A stretch of 43,389 bases of DNA from a virus. The position numbers and the translations under genes were made by a program. The notes beneath the pieces are model-generated. The model saw nothing but the letters and a program-made list of their open reading frames with translations, ran no database searches and had not been told where the DNA came from. This document shows positions 32,662 to 41,348 of the stretch, one piece after another; position 1 is the first letter of the stretch, and every line of letters begins with the position of its first letter. Location: the IMG/VR virus record IMGVR_UViG_3300025732_000080, positions 1-43,389 of that record, one strand, 5' to 3'.

Positions 32662-34358
32662 TATGAATTACATTTAAAACGTATGTCCTGAAAATCAATA
32701 GAACACGTCTGATAATTAATACTAAAACCTCCCATTATTACCCCATCACCATACTTACTACTTATTTTTATATTCAATTTGTTTGATCTTAAAAAATTAA
32801 CTGCGCTGCAAAAATCTTCCGGCTTCCAAGTTATCGTTTGAATTTCTACAAACCTTTGCAAATTTAAGGCAGGATCGTTAATAAAATGAAATTTATCGTA
32901 TAAATTAGTGAACCAGAACGGATAATTGTATTCATATTTGCCTGAATAGTCAGGTATGTCGCCTTGATTATTGTTTTGTGGCGGTTCTATTTGCGTTTTA
33001 CAAACAAAGTGAAATTTGCCTGACCGATAGCCCAATGTGTTAGTCTGGTCAATACAGAGCAACTTAAAATTTGAAGCAAATGTTTGAGTTAAAACAATTG
33101 AATGCAGGTAATTAATTTGTCCGAAAGCATCCCAATAAAATGAAAGTAAACCATCCTTGAACTTATCTTCCGTGCAACGAACGGGGCTAACTTCAATCTG
33201 TGGCCTTATGTCGCCTTTCCTGTTTTTATAGATTAAACCTGGATTGTATTCTGCATTCTTACGATAAAACTCAGTTGCTCTATTACCCTGTGTATCAATT
33301 GAATCATATGCAAATTCGCCTAAAAATCTGGCAGGATTCTTTTGATTATCAAACGTATATTCAAATTCATTCGTTATACGCCCAGCTTTTACCTCCTGCT
33401 CTAAGTTAAATGTAACTTGTTTTAAGTTGTCAAAGAAATCAATACGTTCAAATATTAATTCGTTACCTATTATTCGATAATCAGCATTGAATACGGGCTT
33501 AAGAATATTCAATAATTCTACCGGATTAATATTTGGTGCATTTTCTTCGTCAAAGTGATATTTGTCAATGTCCGTAATATCAAAACCTTTGGAAAATTGT
33601 TTTGCAAAAATAGCCGTATCAATGTAGGCAGGATCGTAAAGTATTGAAGATCGAAAAGTTAATCCTGACTTATTCGCCCAAAATTCCAAAATATCCTTAA
33701 TGTAGCATACAGTAGTGTATTCCCCGGCTCCAAGAACGTCATCCCCGATTTCGCCTACTGTTTGATTAACGTCTATATTGTCAATGTCAACTCCTGGCAA
33801 TGTATTAACCGCATCAATAATTGCATTTATTACTGCGGCAATGGCTAAAACCAATAATCGCAAAGGCGCAAGTACAATGAACCAAAAAATAACGATAACC
33901 TTTGAAATATAATCTAAATGATTAACAGTTAATACTTTATGGATTCTATTTTTACCTAACGCCCAATTAACAAACCCATGCTCAAAATCCCAGAAATACG
34001 TTTGTTTTAGTACTTCGGTTGCCTGGTCGTATTCGTTTTTTGTATTAAGATTTAGTTTGATCGTACAGTTAACCGGATCAATTGAAACGCCTTGAGATTT
34101 TAAAACAAAGTCTAATGATAGTTTGCAGTCGCCTATCTTAATTCGTACATCGTATTCATTATTGATTGAATTACATGAATCGTTAAAAAAAATATCATTC
34201 CAATATTCGTAACCTTCGCCTGACAAAATTACCTGACTTGTCTGCCCTAATTCAATTAAACCATCTTCTTTAAGACTGAATGATTCTGTTAATTCGTCAA
34301 GCCCTGCCGCCCATTGTGTAAAATCCTGACCACCTATAAATAAACGATTTCCAGCCAT
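32661..34358 (-). CDS. Distal-tail/baseplate protein with an internal hydrophobic segment
   Basis: 565 residues immediately after the tape measure gene (TAATG overlap at 34358), the usual place of the distal tail protein. Most of the protein is beta-rich. Residues about 154-184 form a long hydrophobic stretch (VIVIFWFIVLAPLRLLVLAI, then AAVINAI), which is odd in a soluble structural protein and could insert into the host membrane when DNA is ejected, or simply pack into a multimer. No motif identifies it further. Confidence 0.65.
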   Translation of the reverse strand: MAGNRLFIGGQDFTQWAAGLDELTESFSLKEDGLIELGQTSQVILSGEGYEYWNDIFFNDSCNSINNEYDVRIKIGDCKLSLDFVLKSQGVSIDPVNCTIKLNLNTKNEYDQATEVLKQTYFWDFEHGFVNWALGKNRIHKVLTVNHLDYISKVIVIFWFIVLAPLRLLVLAIAAVINAIIDAVNTLPGVDIDNIDVNQTVGEIGDDVLGAGEYTTVCYIKDILEFWANKSGLTFRSSILYDPAYIDTAIFAKQFSKGFDITDIDKYHFDEENAPNINPVELLNILKPVFNADYRIIGNELIFERIDFFDNLKQVTFNLEQEVKAGRITNEFEYTFDNQKNPARFLGEFAYDSIDTQGNRATEFYRKNAEYNPGLIYKNRKGDIRPQIEVSPVRCTEDKFKDGLLSFYWDAFGQINYLHSIVLTQTFASNFKLLCIDQTNTLGYRSGKFHFVCKTQIEPPQNNNQGDIPDYSGKYEYNYPFWFTNLYDKFHFINDPALNLQRFVEIQTITWKPEDFCSAVNFLRSNKLNIKISSKYGDGVIMGGFSINYQTCSIDFQDIRFKCNS

Positions 34359-36853
34359 TAAATTGCCATTCTTTTAAGTCTTAAACTTTGTGCATCGTTT
34401 GCCAGGATTTCAATTTTAACTTGTTGCCTTCTTAATAGCTTAGTATTCTGCTTCAATAGTCTGTTAGTTTCCCTTTGCTCTTTTGTTATGTTCTTATCGC
34501 TCAAACCCTCTCCTGTTCCTGCTCTTAATCCTAAATGAATTAAGCCCGGCACATCCTTGTTCCTAACAAATGAAGGGATTAAAGAATTTTGTTTTGCCGT
34601 TAAAATTCGCTCCCTACCATCCGCCCAAATCAAATGTCCATCACGCCCCGACCTTGTTCTCTTTATCTTATCCCCTACATTTTCGGCACCTTCCCAGAAT
34701 TTAGGTAATGAGTTTAGCTGACCTTGAACGGCTGCTACCGTTGAAGCAATTGTCGCAATAAGCGCAACTGAAGCCGCAATGCCACCGAATACATTACCCT
34801 TCCCGAATGCTGTCGCAATTGCCTTTATACTTTCGCTTGCCGTAACTGCATTATTCGCTATTATCTGCGCTGTATCAATTGCCCTTTGACGTTCAATAAA
34901 TTTCTGCCTTTGCTCATTTAATCGGTCCAATCTCTTTTGTTCCAATGAAATTTGTGAAGCATTACCGCCCTCTTGAATGCTCAAAAGCTGCCCCAATCTT
35001 TTTTCCGTTTCTGAAATTAGGAAGTCTGTTTTATCCAATTCGGCCTGTGTAAATGTATCGAATGCTTTTACCGCCTCCTGCGAAAATGTTTTTAATTGGT
35101 CGTTAATTACTTGCTTGTCTTCGTCTGACAAATCAAATAGCTTCTCAAAAAATGAAGGCTGCTCAAAGTCAACTACCTGAATACTTGCCGTTAATTCCTT
35201 TGCATCTTTAATGAACTTTTGACGTGCTGCGTCTGTGCTGACAACTTCGGGCGTTATGCGAATAGGCGTTACAACTTGTATTCCCCCTTCCCTGCTTATC
35301 TTTTCGCTTTCCTGCCTTGCTTTTTCTTCTAATGCATCTTTTAATTTTGAAAAATTTATTTCAAAATCAGGATCAACTATTAAGCCTTCTTTTTTAAATA
35401 CATCAAACTGCTTTTGTAGATTAGTTAACTCTCTTTCCAAGTCTAAGCCTATTTTCTTAACCCTCTTAGAAACATCTGTGGAGTCTGATATTTCAATACT
35501 TACGTCTTGCAATGTTCGTTCAACACCTTCTTTGAACTTTACTAATTGCGCCCTTAAGTCATCAAGTCTTTTTTTCTCTTCTTCGCTTAGTTCTTCAGTT
35601 GCATTATTCCCTACCTTGTCAGCTGCTTTTTGAAATAATGACAAATATTCTTGAATAAATTTCTCATCTCTTTTTTTAGCGTCTTCTAAATCTTTTTCCA
35701 ACTTATCCTCTTCGATGATAAATAATCTTCCTCCGAATTTCAAACGACCTTCTGCGATCGCTTCAAACAGTTCACCAATTTTACCAGGCGCATTTGCGAT
35801 AGCTTGAACAAATTGAGTAATTCCCGAAAAGGCCGCGCCGATTACTTCGCCAAATACTTTTAATCCTGGAGTGATGAACTTAATTACATCCAATAACGCC
35901 CTTAGTCCAGCATTTACGGAAGGTAGTAATGCTTCGCCTACTTCTTCCAAAACATCTCCTAAGCCTTCTTTAAATTGCTTTGCCGTACCTTCCGCAGACT
36001 TACCGAATTGATCTAAAACTTGCCCGTATTTGCCCGTTTCGCCTGTTGCTTGTTCTATCCCTTTAGCAAAATCCTGAAACGATAACTTACCCTGTTTTCC
36101 TAATTTTACGACTTCTTCCAAGGTTTTACCCGTGCTTTTACTTATGCTTTCCGCTAAGCCTGGAATGTTTTTATACAATTGCAAAAAATCCCTTCCAAAT
36201 ACTTTGCCCGTGCTGTTTGCTCTACCGTATGCGTCTGACAAATCATTGAATGATACACCGGCTCCACTTGCAATCGCTGCAATTTGTTGGACTATTTTAG
36301 GCGTGTCCTTTGCGCTTATATTGAACTTGATTAGGTTTTGTGCAACTTCTACAATCTGTTCGCCTTCAAATGGCAATGTAGCTGCAAGGCCATCTAATTC
36401 ATTTACTAAATTCTTTGCAGTTGTAGCATTAACTCCGAACGCCTCAAATGACTTTGCCATTTTTTCAAGCTGTGCGGCTGCCTGGATTGATCCTGTTACA
36501 AATCTTGAAAACTCAATTAATCCGAATGCGATTCCTAATCCTCTTAATGCCTGACCTGCTATTCCGGCTGCTCCTTGTAATTTGCCTAATGCTGTTGTTT
36601 GCTTGTTTATTCCTGCCTCCGCTTGTTTTAATGCAGCATCTAATTTCCTTCTTTCTAATGTTAGTTGTCCTATTTCCTCTGTTATCTTTGCAAATTGCTT
36701 CGGGGCTGTATCTCCTAATTTAACAGCCTCTTTTTGCAATTCTTCAATAGATTTATCAAGTTGTTGTATAGCTGCTGTGGCTTGTTTAATAAGCAACTGA
36801 TTAAACTGTGTTTCAATATCAACGATTACGGATTGGACTATTGGCTGCGCCAT
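34358..36853 (-). CDS. Tape measure protein
   Basis: 831 residues from ATG 36851-36853; an upstream TTG would add 14 residues within the chaperone frame. The N-terminal part carries a tape-measure domain (LEKMAKSFEAFGVNATTAKN, SGAGVSFNDLSDAYGRANS, KVFGRDFLQLYKNIPGLAES). Long charged coiled coils follow, then a hydrophobic Ala/Ile-rich stretch (GGIAASVALIATIASTVAAV), and a C-terminal domain (GRDGHLIWADGRERILTAKQ). The length of this protein sets tail length; about 830 residues suits a siphovirus tail of moderate length. It overlaps the upstream frameshift product by 35 bases, as in lambda G/T-H. Confidence 0.85.
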   Translation of the reverse strand: MAQPIVQSVIVDIETQFNQLLIKQATAAIQQLDKSIEELQKEAVKLGDTAPKQFAKITEEIGQLTLERRKLDAALKQAEAGINKQTTALGKLQGAAGIAGQALRGLGIAFGLIEFSRFVTGSIQAAAQLEKMAKSFEAFGVNATTAKNLVNELDGLAATLPFEGEQIVEVAQNLIKFNISAKDTPKIVQQIAAIASGAGVSFNDLSDAYGRANSTGKVFGRDFLQLYKNIPGLAESISKSTGKTLEEVVKLGKQGKLSFQDFAKGIEQATGETGKYGQVLDQFGKSAEGTAKQFKEGLGDVLEEVGEALLPSVNAGLRALLDVIKFITPGLKVFGEVIGAAFSGITQFVQAIANAPGKIGELFEAIAEGRLKFGGRLFIIEEDKLEKDLEDAKKRDEKFIQEYLSLFQKAADKVGNNATEELSEEEKKRLDDLRAQLVKFKEGVERTLQDVSIEISDSTDVSKRVKKIGLDLERELTNLQKQFDVFKKEGLIVDPDFEINFSKLKDALEEKARQESEKISREGGIQVVTPIRITPEVVSTDAARQKFIKDAKELTASIQVVDFEQPSFFEKLFDLSDEDKQVINDQLKTFSQEAVKAFDTFTQAELDKTDFLISETEKRLGQLLSIQEGGNASQISLEQKRLDRLNEQRQKFIERQRAIDTAQIIANNAVTASESIKAIATAFGKGNVFGGIAASVALIATIASTVAAVQGQLNSLPKFWEGAENVGDKIKRTRSGRDGHLIWADGRERILTAKQNSLIPSFVRNKDVPGLIHLGLRAGTGEGLSDKNITKEQRETNRLLKQNTKLLRRQQVKIEILANDAQSLRLKRMAI

Positions 36854-37621
36854 CTTGTTTTTTAGCTTGTCGATTAAATACGGCCAAATATTCAAAATAT
36901 TCTGCCGCTTTCATTTCGCTAACCTCCTTTAGTGTTATCGTGCCTTTTGATGCAATTGCAAAGTTATGCAAATTTTCGTTAATTCTTTCACTTATATGGC
37001 CTAACTCCTTACGGTATAACTCCCAAAAAATACCAAGTTGAACAAAACCTTTATTGTCTAAATCCCAATACTTTCTAACATTTCGTATGCTCCGGCCTTT
37101 GGGCTCTTCCAGTATTCCTCGAACTCTGAGGTCTTGAAAGTAGCGTCCAAGTTCGCTAGATATTGCGTTGCTATGTTCGTAAAAAAAAAGCGAACATCTG
37201 GATTCTTACTTAGCAAATCCCGTTTGATCTTATTATGTTCGGGGCTAATTTCGTTTAACGGCTCGTCGTCGATCAATACGAACGCCTCAATGATTGCAAT
37301 CGTTAACCAATACCATTTATCTTTTTGTCTGTTAATTGCGAACCTGATCATTTCAGCTAATTTAGGAGCATTGATTTGTAATTTATTCGGGTCTTTACAA
37401 AGTGCGTCTAATTGGTCAGCAATTGCAGCGAAATAGTCCAATGGTACGCCTGTATTGATTTCTTCATTCTTTGCCACAAAATAAAAGAAACGGTTAACAC
37501 AATAATTCGGAAGCGCATCTAAAACATAGTATGTATGTCCATCCATTTCAAGGGCTTTTTTTAACCCTTCACGTTCTTTTTTTATTTCCCTTTTATACCA
37601 GGCTTTGAGTTTTGCTATCAT
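36819..37621 (-). CDS. Frameshifted tail assembly chaperone (GT-like, 267 aa)
   Basis: If ribosomes slip -1 at CCCAAAG (37103-37097), translation of the 187-residue protein changes after Lys175 and continues for 92 codons (GRSIRNVRKYWD...) to TGA at 36819-36821, giving 267 residues. The second frame has no upstream ATG and is open throughout; its sequence looks protein-like (FWELYRKELGHISERINENL, TLKEVSEMKAAEYFEYLAVF). This matches the lambda gpG/gpGT arrangement directly before the tape measure gene. gpGT-type proteins bring tail-tube subunits to the tape measure. A Shine-Dalgarno-like AAAGGAGG at 36923-36930 also precedes an internal ATG. Confidence 0.75.
37058..37621 (-). CDS. Tail assembly chaperone, short form (G-like, 187 aa)
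   Basis: 187 residues if the ribosome does not shift. Helical protein (basic start IAKLKAWYKREIKKEREGLK, hydrophobic helices around IRFAINRQKDKWYWLTIAII, acidic C terminus). Position between terminase and tape measure and the slippery site near its end identify it by context as the chaperone G form. Stop TAG at 37058-37060. Two products from one gene are expected at a ratio set by slippage. Confidence 0.75.
   Translation of the reverse strand: MIAKLKAWYKREIKKEREGLKKALEMDGHTYYVLDALPNYCVNRFFYFVAKNEEINTGVPLDYFAAIADQLDALCKDPNKLQINAPKLAEMIRFAINRQKDKWYWLTIAIIEAFVLIDDEPLNEISPEHNKIKRDLLSKNPDVRFFFTNIATQYLANLDATFKTSEFEEYWKSPKAGAYEMLESIGI
37097..37103 (-). promoter_or_regulatory. -1 ribosomal slippery heptamer CCCAAAG
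   Basis: On the minus strand C CCA AAG reads as X XXY YYZ in the zero frame: P-site CCA slips to CCC and A-site AAG to AAA. Codon phase was checked against the stop at 37058-37060. It is the same type as lambda GGGAAAG. A run of nine U (37189-37181) upstream could also slip, but it sits farther from the end of the zero frame. Confidence 0.7.
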
Positions 37622-37622
37622 T

Positions 37623-37895
37623 TTAGTTCATTAAAATTTGTTCCTGTTCTGCCTCGTATGCATCTACCGCCCCTAAAATTACGGCTGCAAATTCTACATT
37701 GTCATTCATTAAGTCAACTAAGTTAGAACAAAGTTGTGCCGGGCATCCTGAAAACTGTAAACTTGTTAGTGTTTCGTTGCCCTCAACGTAACTGCCAACG
37801 ATTAATAAAGATTGTGGCGAATCTCTTTTAAGTTGCTTTTCATCGACTTGTTTAGTTAATACAAGGTCTTTAATCTGTTTGCTTATCTTATCCAT
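37623..37895 (-). CDS. Uncharacterised 90-residue protein between TerL and tail chaperone
   Basis: Small acidic protein (QLCSNLVDLMNDNVEFAAVI near the middle) that overlaps terL by eight bases and is followed directly by the chaperone gene. Position in the packaging-to-tail operon suggests a small head-tail or tail accessory role. No motif recognised. Confidence 0.7.
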   Translation of the reverse strand: MDKISKQIKDLVLTKQVDEKQLKRDSPQSLLIVGSYVEGNETLTSLQFSGCPAQLCSNLVDLMNDNVEFAAVILGAVDAYEAEQEQILMN

Positions 37896-39171
37896 TGTTT
37901 CCGTTTACTAAGCTTGAAAATCTTAAAATGTCTTTTATGCTTTTAAATTCAGCATGGATGCCATAACGCATTGCGTCAAATGAATCCATTTTATTTGTTG
38001 CCCTGTCCTTTATCAATTGCGAACTACCTTCTTTTGGTTTCGCTATTGAAATATCCCGTGCTAAGATAGGGCATTTATTTTTATCCACAAAGACTAAATT
38101 GTGAAAAAATGCTGTATTGCATAAATCCCTTGAATAATCCAGCATAGGGTTTTGTTTCCTTGTATCAATGAATCTGCTAAATGGTATTCCCAAGGTCCGG
38201 CTTATTATCTCATAATCCGTTGTATTACCCCGTGTATCTGACTTGCTTCCGGAACTGTCGCCCGTTACAAAATATGCTCCTTTAAAGAATGTCAATGAAT
38301 CGAGATAACGCCTTACCATTTGCGCTAAATGGTGCGTTCCACCATCTGCTGTTAACTCCATAAAGAAATTAATACCGCCCCCGTTCTCTGCCTTGTCTCT
38401 TATTGTTTGTTTGAAAATACAAGTACATGGATCGACGTTAAAATCCCAACAAAGTGTAATAGGTGCATATTCATCAATCGGAATATCCTCAATTATATGA
38501 ACATCCGGCTTTAACTCATAAAGCCATAACTGACCGCTAAAGTCAACAAATTGCGCTTCCCATTCCTGTGCATAAACTAATGGGCTTAAAATCTTCTTTT
38601 GCGTAATTATTTCTTCTGGTCTTATGTATGGGTTATTTGTTGCCCTCATAGTCCAATGACCCCACTCATCGCCTTTGTTTAGTGTGATCGCTTCTATTGC
38701 TGTATTCTTTTTTGGAGTGCCAAAAAACCATACCTGACCGTTATAGTCTGCAATCGTTGGTAAAAGCACGGCCATTAATATATCCAAATCATAGTAAAAG
38801 AATTGGAACTCGTCAAACAAAACCTTGTGGAATTTCTTGCCTCTTAGCTTTTCGAAGGCTTCGTAACTATAAAACCTTATCCGGCCTCCGGTTATTGTTC
38901 GTATAGTTAACCTTTGCTTAGAAACCATAGCCACGCAATCTGCCATTCCGCTAACAAGTGATTCGTACATTTCAGCACAATAACCGTAATCAGGTTGCAC
39001 TATTGCCACCTCCTGCCCAGCCAACGCCCACACGTTTGAAAAGTAAATGATGCCGGAAGTCTTGCCCGACCTCCTTGTCGATGGGACCGAATTTAGTTTT
39101 TTATCAGACCCAAAAACTAACTTTTGATCCGGTATTGGAATAAAATCCGAATCAATTTCAACAGTTACCAA
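37888..39171 (-). CDS. terL: Terminase large subunit
   Basis: 427 residues. Walker A STRRSGKT (31-38), Walker B VLFDEF (117-122), motif III VWFFGTP (147-153), then a C-terminal RNase H-like nuclease domain with acidic residues in CWDFN (D243), GDSSGSKSD (D305) and DSFDAMRYG (D396, D399). TerL packages DNA into the prohead using ATP and cuts the concatemer. The start is TTG at 39169-39171, since no in-frame ATG lies before the Walker motif and an upstream stop limits the frame; the gene overlaps the 62-residue gene by 14 bases. Confidence 0.9.
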   Translation of the reverse strand: MVTVEIDSDFIPIPDQKLVFGSDKKLNSVPSTRRSGKTSGIIYFSNVWALAGQEVAIVQPDYGYCAEMYESLVSGMADCVAMVSKQRLTIRTITGGRIRFYSYEAFEKLRGKKFHKVLFDEFQFFYYDLDILMAVLLPTIADYNGQVWFFGTPKKNTAIEAITLNKGDEWGHWTMRATNNPYIRPEEIITQKKILSPLVYAQEWEAQFVDFSGQLWLYELKPDVHIIEDIPIDEYAPITLCWDFNVDPCTCIFKQTIRDKAENGGGINFFMELTADGGTHHLAQMVRRYLDSLTFFKGAYFVTGDSSGSKSDTRGNTTDYEIISRTLGIPFSRFIDTRKQNPMLDYSRDLCNTAFFHNLVFVDKNKCPILARDISIAKPKEGSSQLIKDRATNKMDSFDAMRYGIHAEFKSIKDILRFSSLVNGNNG

Positions 39172-39346
39172 TGCTGTAAACTCTTATTTTCTGCTTTTCT
39201 TCGTTTGAGAATGGAAGATTTTTAAGGCAATCCCTACGCATTGAACGTGGCACTTGCCCTGACAATTTTAAAACGGCTTTCTTTTTAACCTTTGCCTTTT
39301 TTGGAGTGCCAAAATACTTTTCTCTTAAGTTCTTTAAAAATCCCAT
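39158..39346 (-). CDS. Small very basic protein (62 aa)
   Basis: Rich in Lys/Arg (KKAKVKKKAVLKL, RSMRRDCLKNL), ATG at 39344-39346. It lies between the probable small terminase and TerL and overlaps the latter by 14 bases. DNA binding in packaging is a reasonable guess. No family recognised. Confidence 0.6.
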   Translation of the reverse strand: MGFLKNLREKYFGTPKKAKVKKKAVLKLSGQVPRSMRRDCLKNLPFSNEEKQKIRVYSIGNC

Positions 39347-39357
39347 GCTTTGCGTTT

Positions 39358-39723
39358 TTAAATTTTATCGTTCCAGGTCTGTTTAACAATGATCTTCTGC
39401 CCTTCTATTTTGATACTTGAACCTTCACCCTCTTTATTCTTTGGCTCCCATCCTAAATACTTACCTAATAATTCAACTGCCTTTAAGTCTGTTTTCATGG
39501 CCTTTTGTATCAATCCCTTTGCTATTTGACCCTCCCAACTTATTAACAAGTCTTCGCCTGTTTCAGTTGTTTCCTTTGAATAGAGCTGTGCACCCAAATA
39601 TAATAATGCCTCCTTCATTGTCTTTAACTCTCTATTTGCCCGTTTACGGTTCTCTGGCTTTGGTTGCCTGTCCTTTGAGAATTTTACCCCTCCTTTGCCC
39701 TTAAAATTATCTCCCTTTGGCAT
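39358..39723 (-). CDS. Probable terminase small subunit
   Basis: 121 residues. Basic N terminus (MPKGDNFKGKGGVKFSKDRQ), then helical segments (TMKEALLYLGAQLYSKE, GLIQKAMKTDLKAVELLGKY). This basic-tail plus helical-core design directly ahead of terL fits a TerS-like DNA-recognition subunit. A TAATTTTG element (39748-39741) precedes it. Confidence 0.55.
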   Translation of the reverse strand: MPKGDNFKGKGGVKFSKDRQPKPENRKRANRELKTMKEALLYLGAQLYSKETTETGEDLLISWEGQIAKGLIQKAMKTDLKAVELLGKYLGWEPKNKEGEGSSIKIEGQKIIVKQTWNDKI

Positions 39724-39740
39724 ACATCGTATTTACATCG

Positions 39741-39748
39741 CAAAATTA
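39741..39748 (-). promoter_or_regulatory. -7-like element before the packaging/tail operon
   Basis: The minus strand reads TAATTTTG (TAnnTTTG box), 18 bases before the ATG of the probable TerS in the 123-bp gap 39724-39846. There is no clear -33 box. The spacing to the ATG leaves a very short leader, so it is weak evidence. Confidence 0.3.
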
Positions 39749-39846
39749 CGATTTTATTCTATATACAGGTTTTCTTAATATGTTCGGGATATTTTTCACC
39801 CCTTCGGGTATTGTTAATTTATTTTAGTTTGGTTTATGAATGATTT

Positions 39847-40716
39847 TTAATACTTCAAATACGTTCCATTCGGCTGCAATTTGTATTTTCCCCATGCTGT
39901 GAAAATGGATTTCCATTTCTTTGATTGCAAATTGGCAACAAGACTGTCAACCATTGCCTTAAATACTTCACCTGAAATTGCCCGTAAATCCGCAAGTTCG
40001 CCACCCTCTTTTATTGCGTACACTATATTATTCAACAATTCAGGCACGTTCCCATCATAACTGTAAGGAATAGCAAACCCATAGCAAGGGTAATTCCAAA
40101 GTTCAAATGGAAGGTTTCCTAATTGAGGCAATCGGAAATACATTTTATTCTGGTGAAAGCTTCCAAAACTCAATTTCTTTCCGGTAATTAGGCTGATTTC
40201 ATTTTTAGGAGTACTAAGCTCTAAATCGGTTTGGAACGCAAAGGCGAATTGTAAGGTGTCTTCTTTTGTGTCGATATACCATTCGTTTAGGATAATGTCG
40301 GATTCTTGAACTCCGTAAATTGATTTTAAGTAAATGGCGAATGCTTCATTTGCTCTCTCTGTTGGCAACTGAACTGTTTTGCCGCTAAAGATTTCAATTG
40401 TAAACTGTCCGTTTTCCTTAAAGTCATAATAGCCGCCCCGTATTGAGAACTCCCCTGTAATTAGGTTTTTCTTTTTTGTTGGCTTATTTAAGATGTCCTC
40501 AAGATCATCTTTTAAATCTACCAACGGGCTTAAAACAGGTGAGAATATTTCGTCATGTTGCTGTGATAACTCCCCTGAATGAATTAGCAAATCAATTTCG
40601 TTTTGCAAATTTTCGATTGCCTGTAATGTCTTTTCTATTTGGCTCATGTTATTTGGTTGTGTTTGTGAATAATTTATTTCCTCTGGGAGGGGTGCGAGGT
40701 CTCGAAGTTTTACCAT
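39847..40716 (-). CDS. Uncharacterised 289-residue protein upstream of terminase
   Basis: A helical, acidic N terminus (about 24-60) is followed by a beta-rich domain (EFSIRGGYYDFKENGQFTIE, YGVQESDIILNEWYIDTKED) and ends with KWKSIFTAWGKYKLQPNGTY. An internal ATG at 40645-40647 (MSQIEKTL) is an alternative start. It lies last in the accessory block. No known family recognised. Confidence 0.7.
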   Translation of the reverse strand: MVKLRDLAPLPEEINYSQTQPNNMSQIEKTLQAIENLQNEIDLLIHSGELSQQHDEIFSPVLSPLVDLKDDLEDILNKPTKKKNLITGEFSIRGGYYDFKENGQFTIEIFSGKTVQLPTERANEAFAIYLKSIYGVQESDIILNEWYIDTKEDTLQFAFAFQTDLELSTPKNEISLITGKKLSFGSFHQNKMYFRLPQLGNLPFELWNYPCYGFAIPYSYDGNVPELLNNIVYAIKEGGELADLRAISGEVFKAMVDSLVANLQSKKWKSIFTAWGKYKLQPNGTYLKY

Positions 40717-40728
40717 GCTTTACAGATT

Positions 40729-41154
40729 TTAGTTTACCCTATGCATTATTACCGTTTCTTTTGCCGTGTCAATTTGGGAAAAATCTTTGTTCCGGTACTC
40801 TATCTCTGTAATTCCTAATTCGTGACCGTAAAATGAAGTTCCCTTATTTTTTTCGATAAAAATGCCACGCCTTGAATAAATGCATTCGTTTTCCTTTGTC
40901 TTGTTTGAGATTATTAAAGTACATTGGAAGGTGTCAGTTTTGGCAGGTGAACTTTGATCGTTCGGGTGTATATTCGGATAATAAGCTACCTTATTACAAG
41001 GAAGATTAACAGGTTCAAATATTGCTGAATTTCCTACTTCAATAGTATCAACATTTCCATAAGTATAAATAGTATCAAGTTGGCTGTATATTCCATTTCC
41101 ATTTTGAGCCAATCCTAAATTGTAGAAAAGAATAAAGAATAGCACGTATTTCAT
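40729..41154 (-). CDS. Exported 141-residue protein
   Basis: An N-terminal signal peptide (MKYVLFFILFYNLGLAQ, cleavage after LAQ) leads to a Ser/Thr/Asn-rich beta-like domain with two Cys. Overlaps the stop of the 61-residue membrane gene as ATGA. Together with lipoproteins and membrane proteins nearby it forms an envelope-directed block, perhaps for superinfection exclusion or envelope remodelling (inferred). Confidence 0.7.
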   Translation of the reverse strand: MKYVLFFILFYNLGLAQNGNGIYSQLDTIYTYGNVDTIEVGNSAIFEPVNLPCNKVAYYPNIHPNDQSSPAKTDTFQCTLIISNKTKENECIYSRRGIFIEKNKGTSFYGHELGITEIEYRNKDFSQIDTAKETVIMHRVN

Positions 41155-41336
41155 ACATCAGAATTTAATGTTTTGAAAATTAAAAACAAGGAACAAATGC
41201 CTAAAAATAATTCAATGGATGTAAAATCTCTTGTCATAAATTTGTATAACATCCAAAGGAAAAATGAACTGCTATAAATTACAATGGATAATACGATTGT
41301 AACATTCAAAATCGTTCTTACTTGTTCGGTAGTCAT
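41151..41336 (-). CDS. Two-helix membrane protein (61 aa)
   Basis: Two hydrophobic helices (LNVTIVLSIVIYSSSFFLWM and IELFLGICSLFLIF) joined by a short basic loop. ATG at 41334-41336; stop overlaps the exported-protein start as ATGA. Small size would also fit a holin or antiholin, but no lysis gene is adjacent. Function unknown. Confidence 0.6.
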   Translation of the reverse strand: MTTEQVRTILNVTIVLSIVIYSSSFFLWMLYKFMTRDFTSIELFLGICSLFLIFKTLNSDV

Positions 41337-41348
41337 GTTATTGATTAT

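Noticed and set aside
36884-36914. Separate short gene from the ATG behind AAAGGAGG in the chaperone -1 frame
   Set aside because: It would make only 31 residues and leaves the long open frame upstream unexplained; frameshifting explains both, though an extra internal start is not excluded.
39760-39820. Hairpin ACCC-GAAG-GGGT upstream of TerS as a terminator
   Set aside because: Only a four-base stem and no U-tract; too weak to list.
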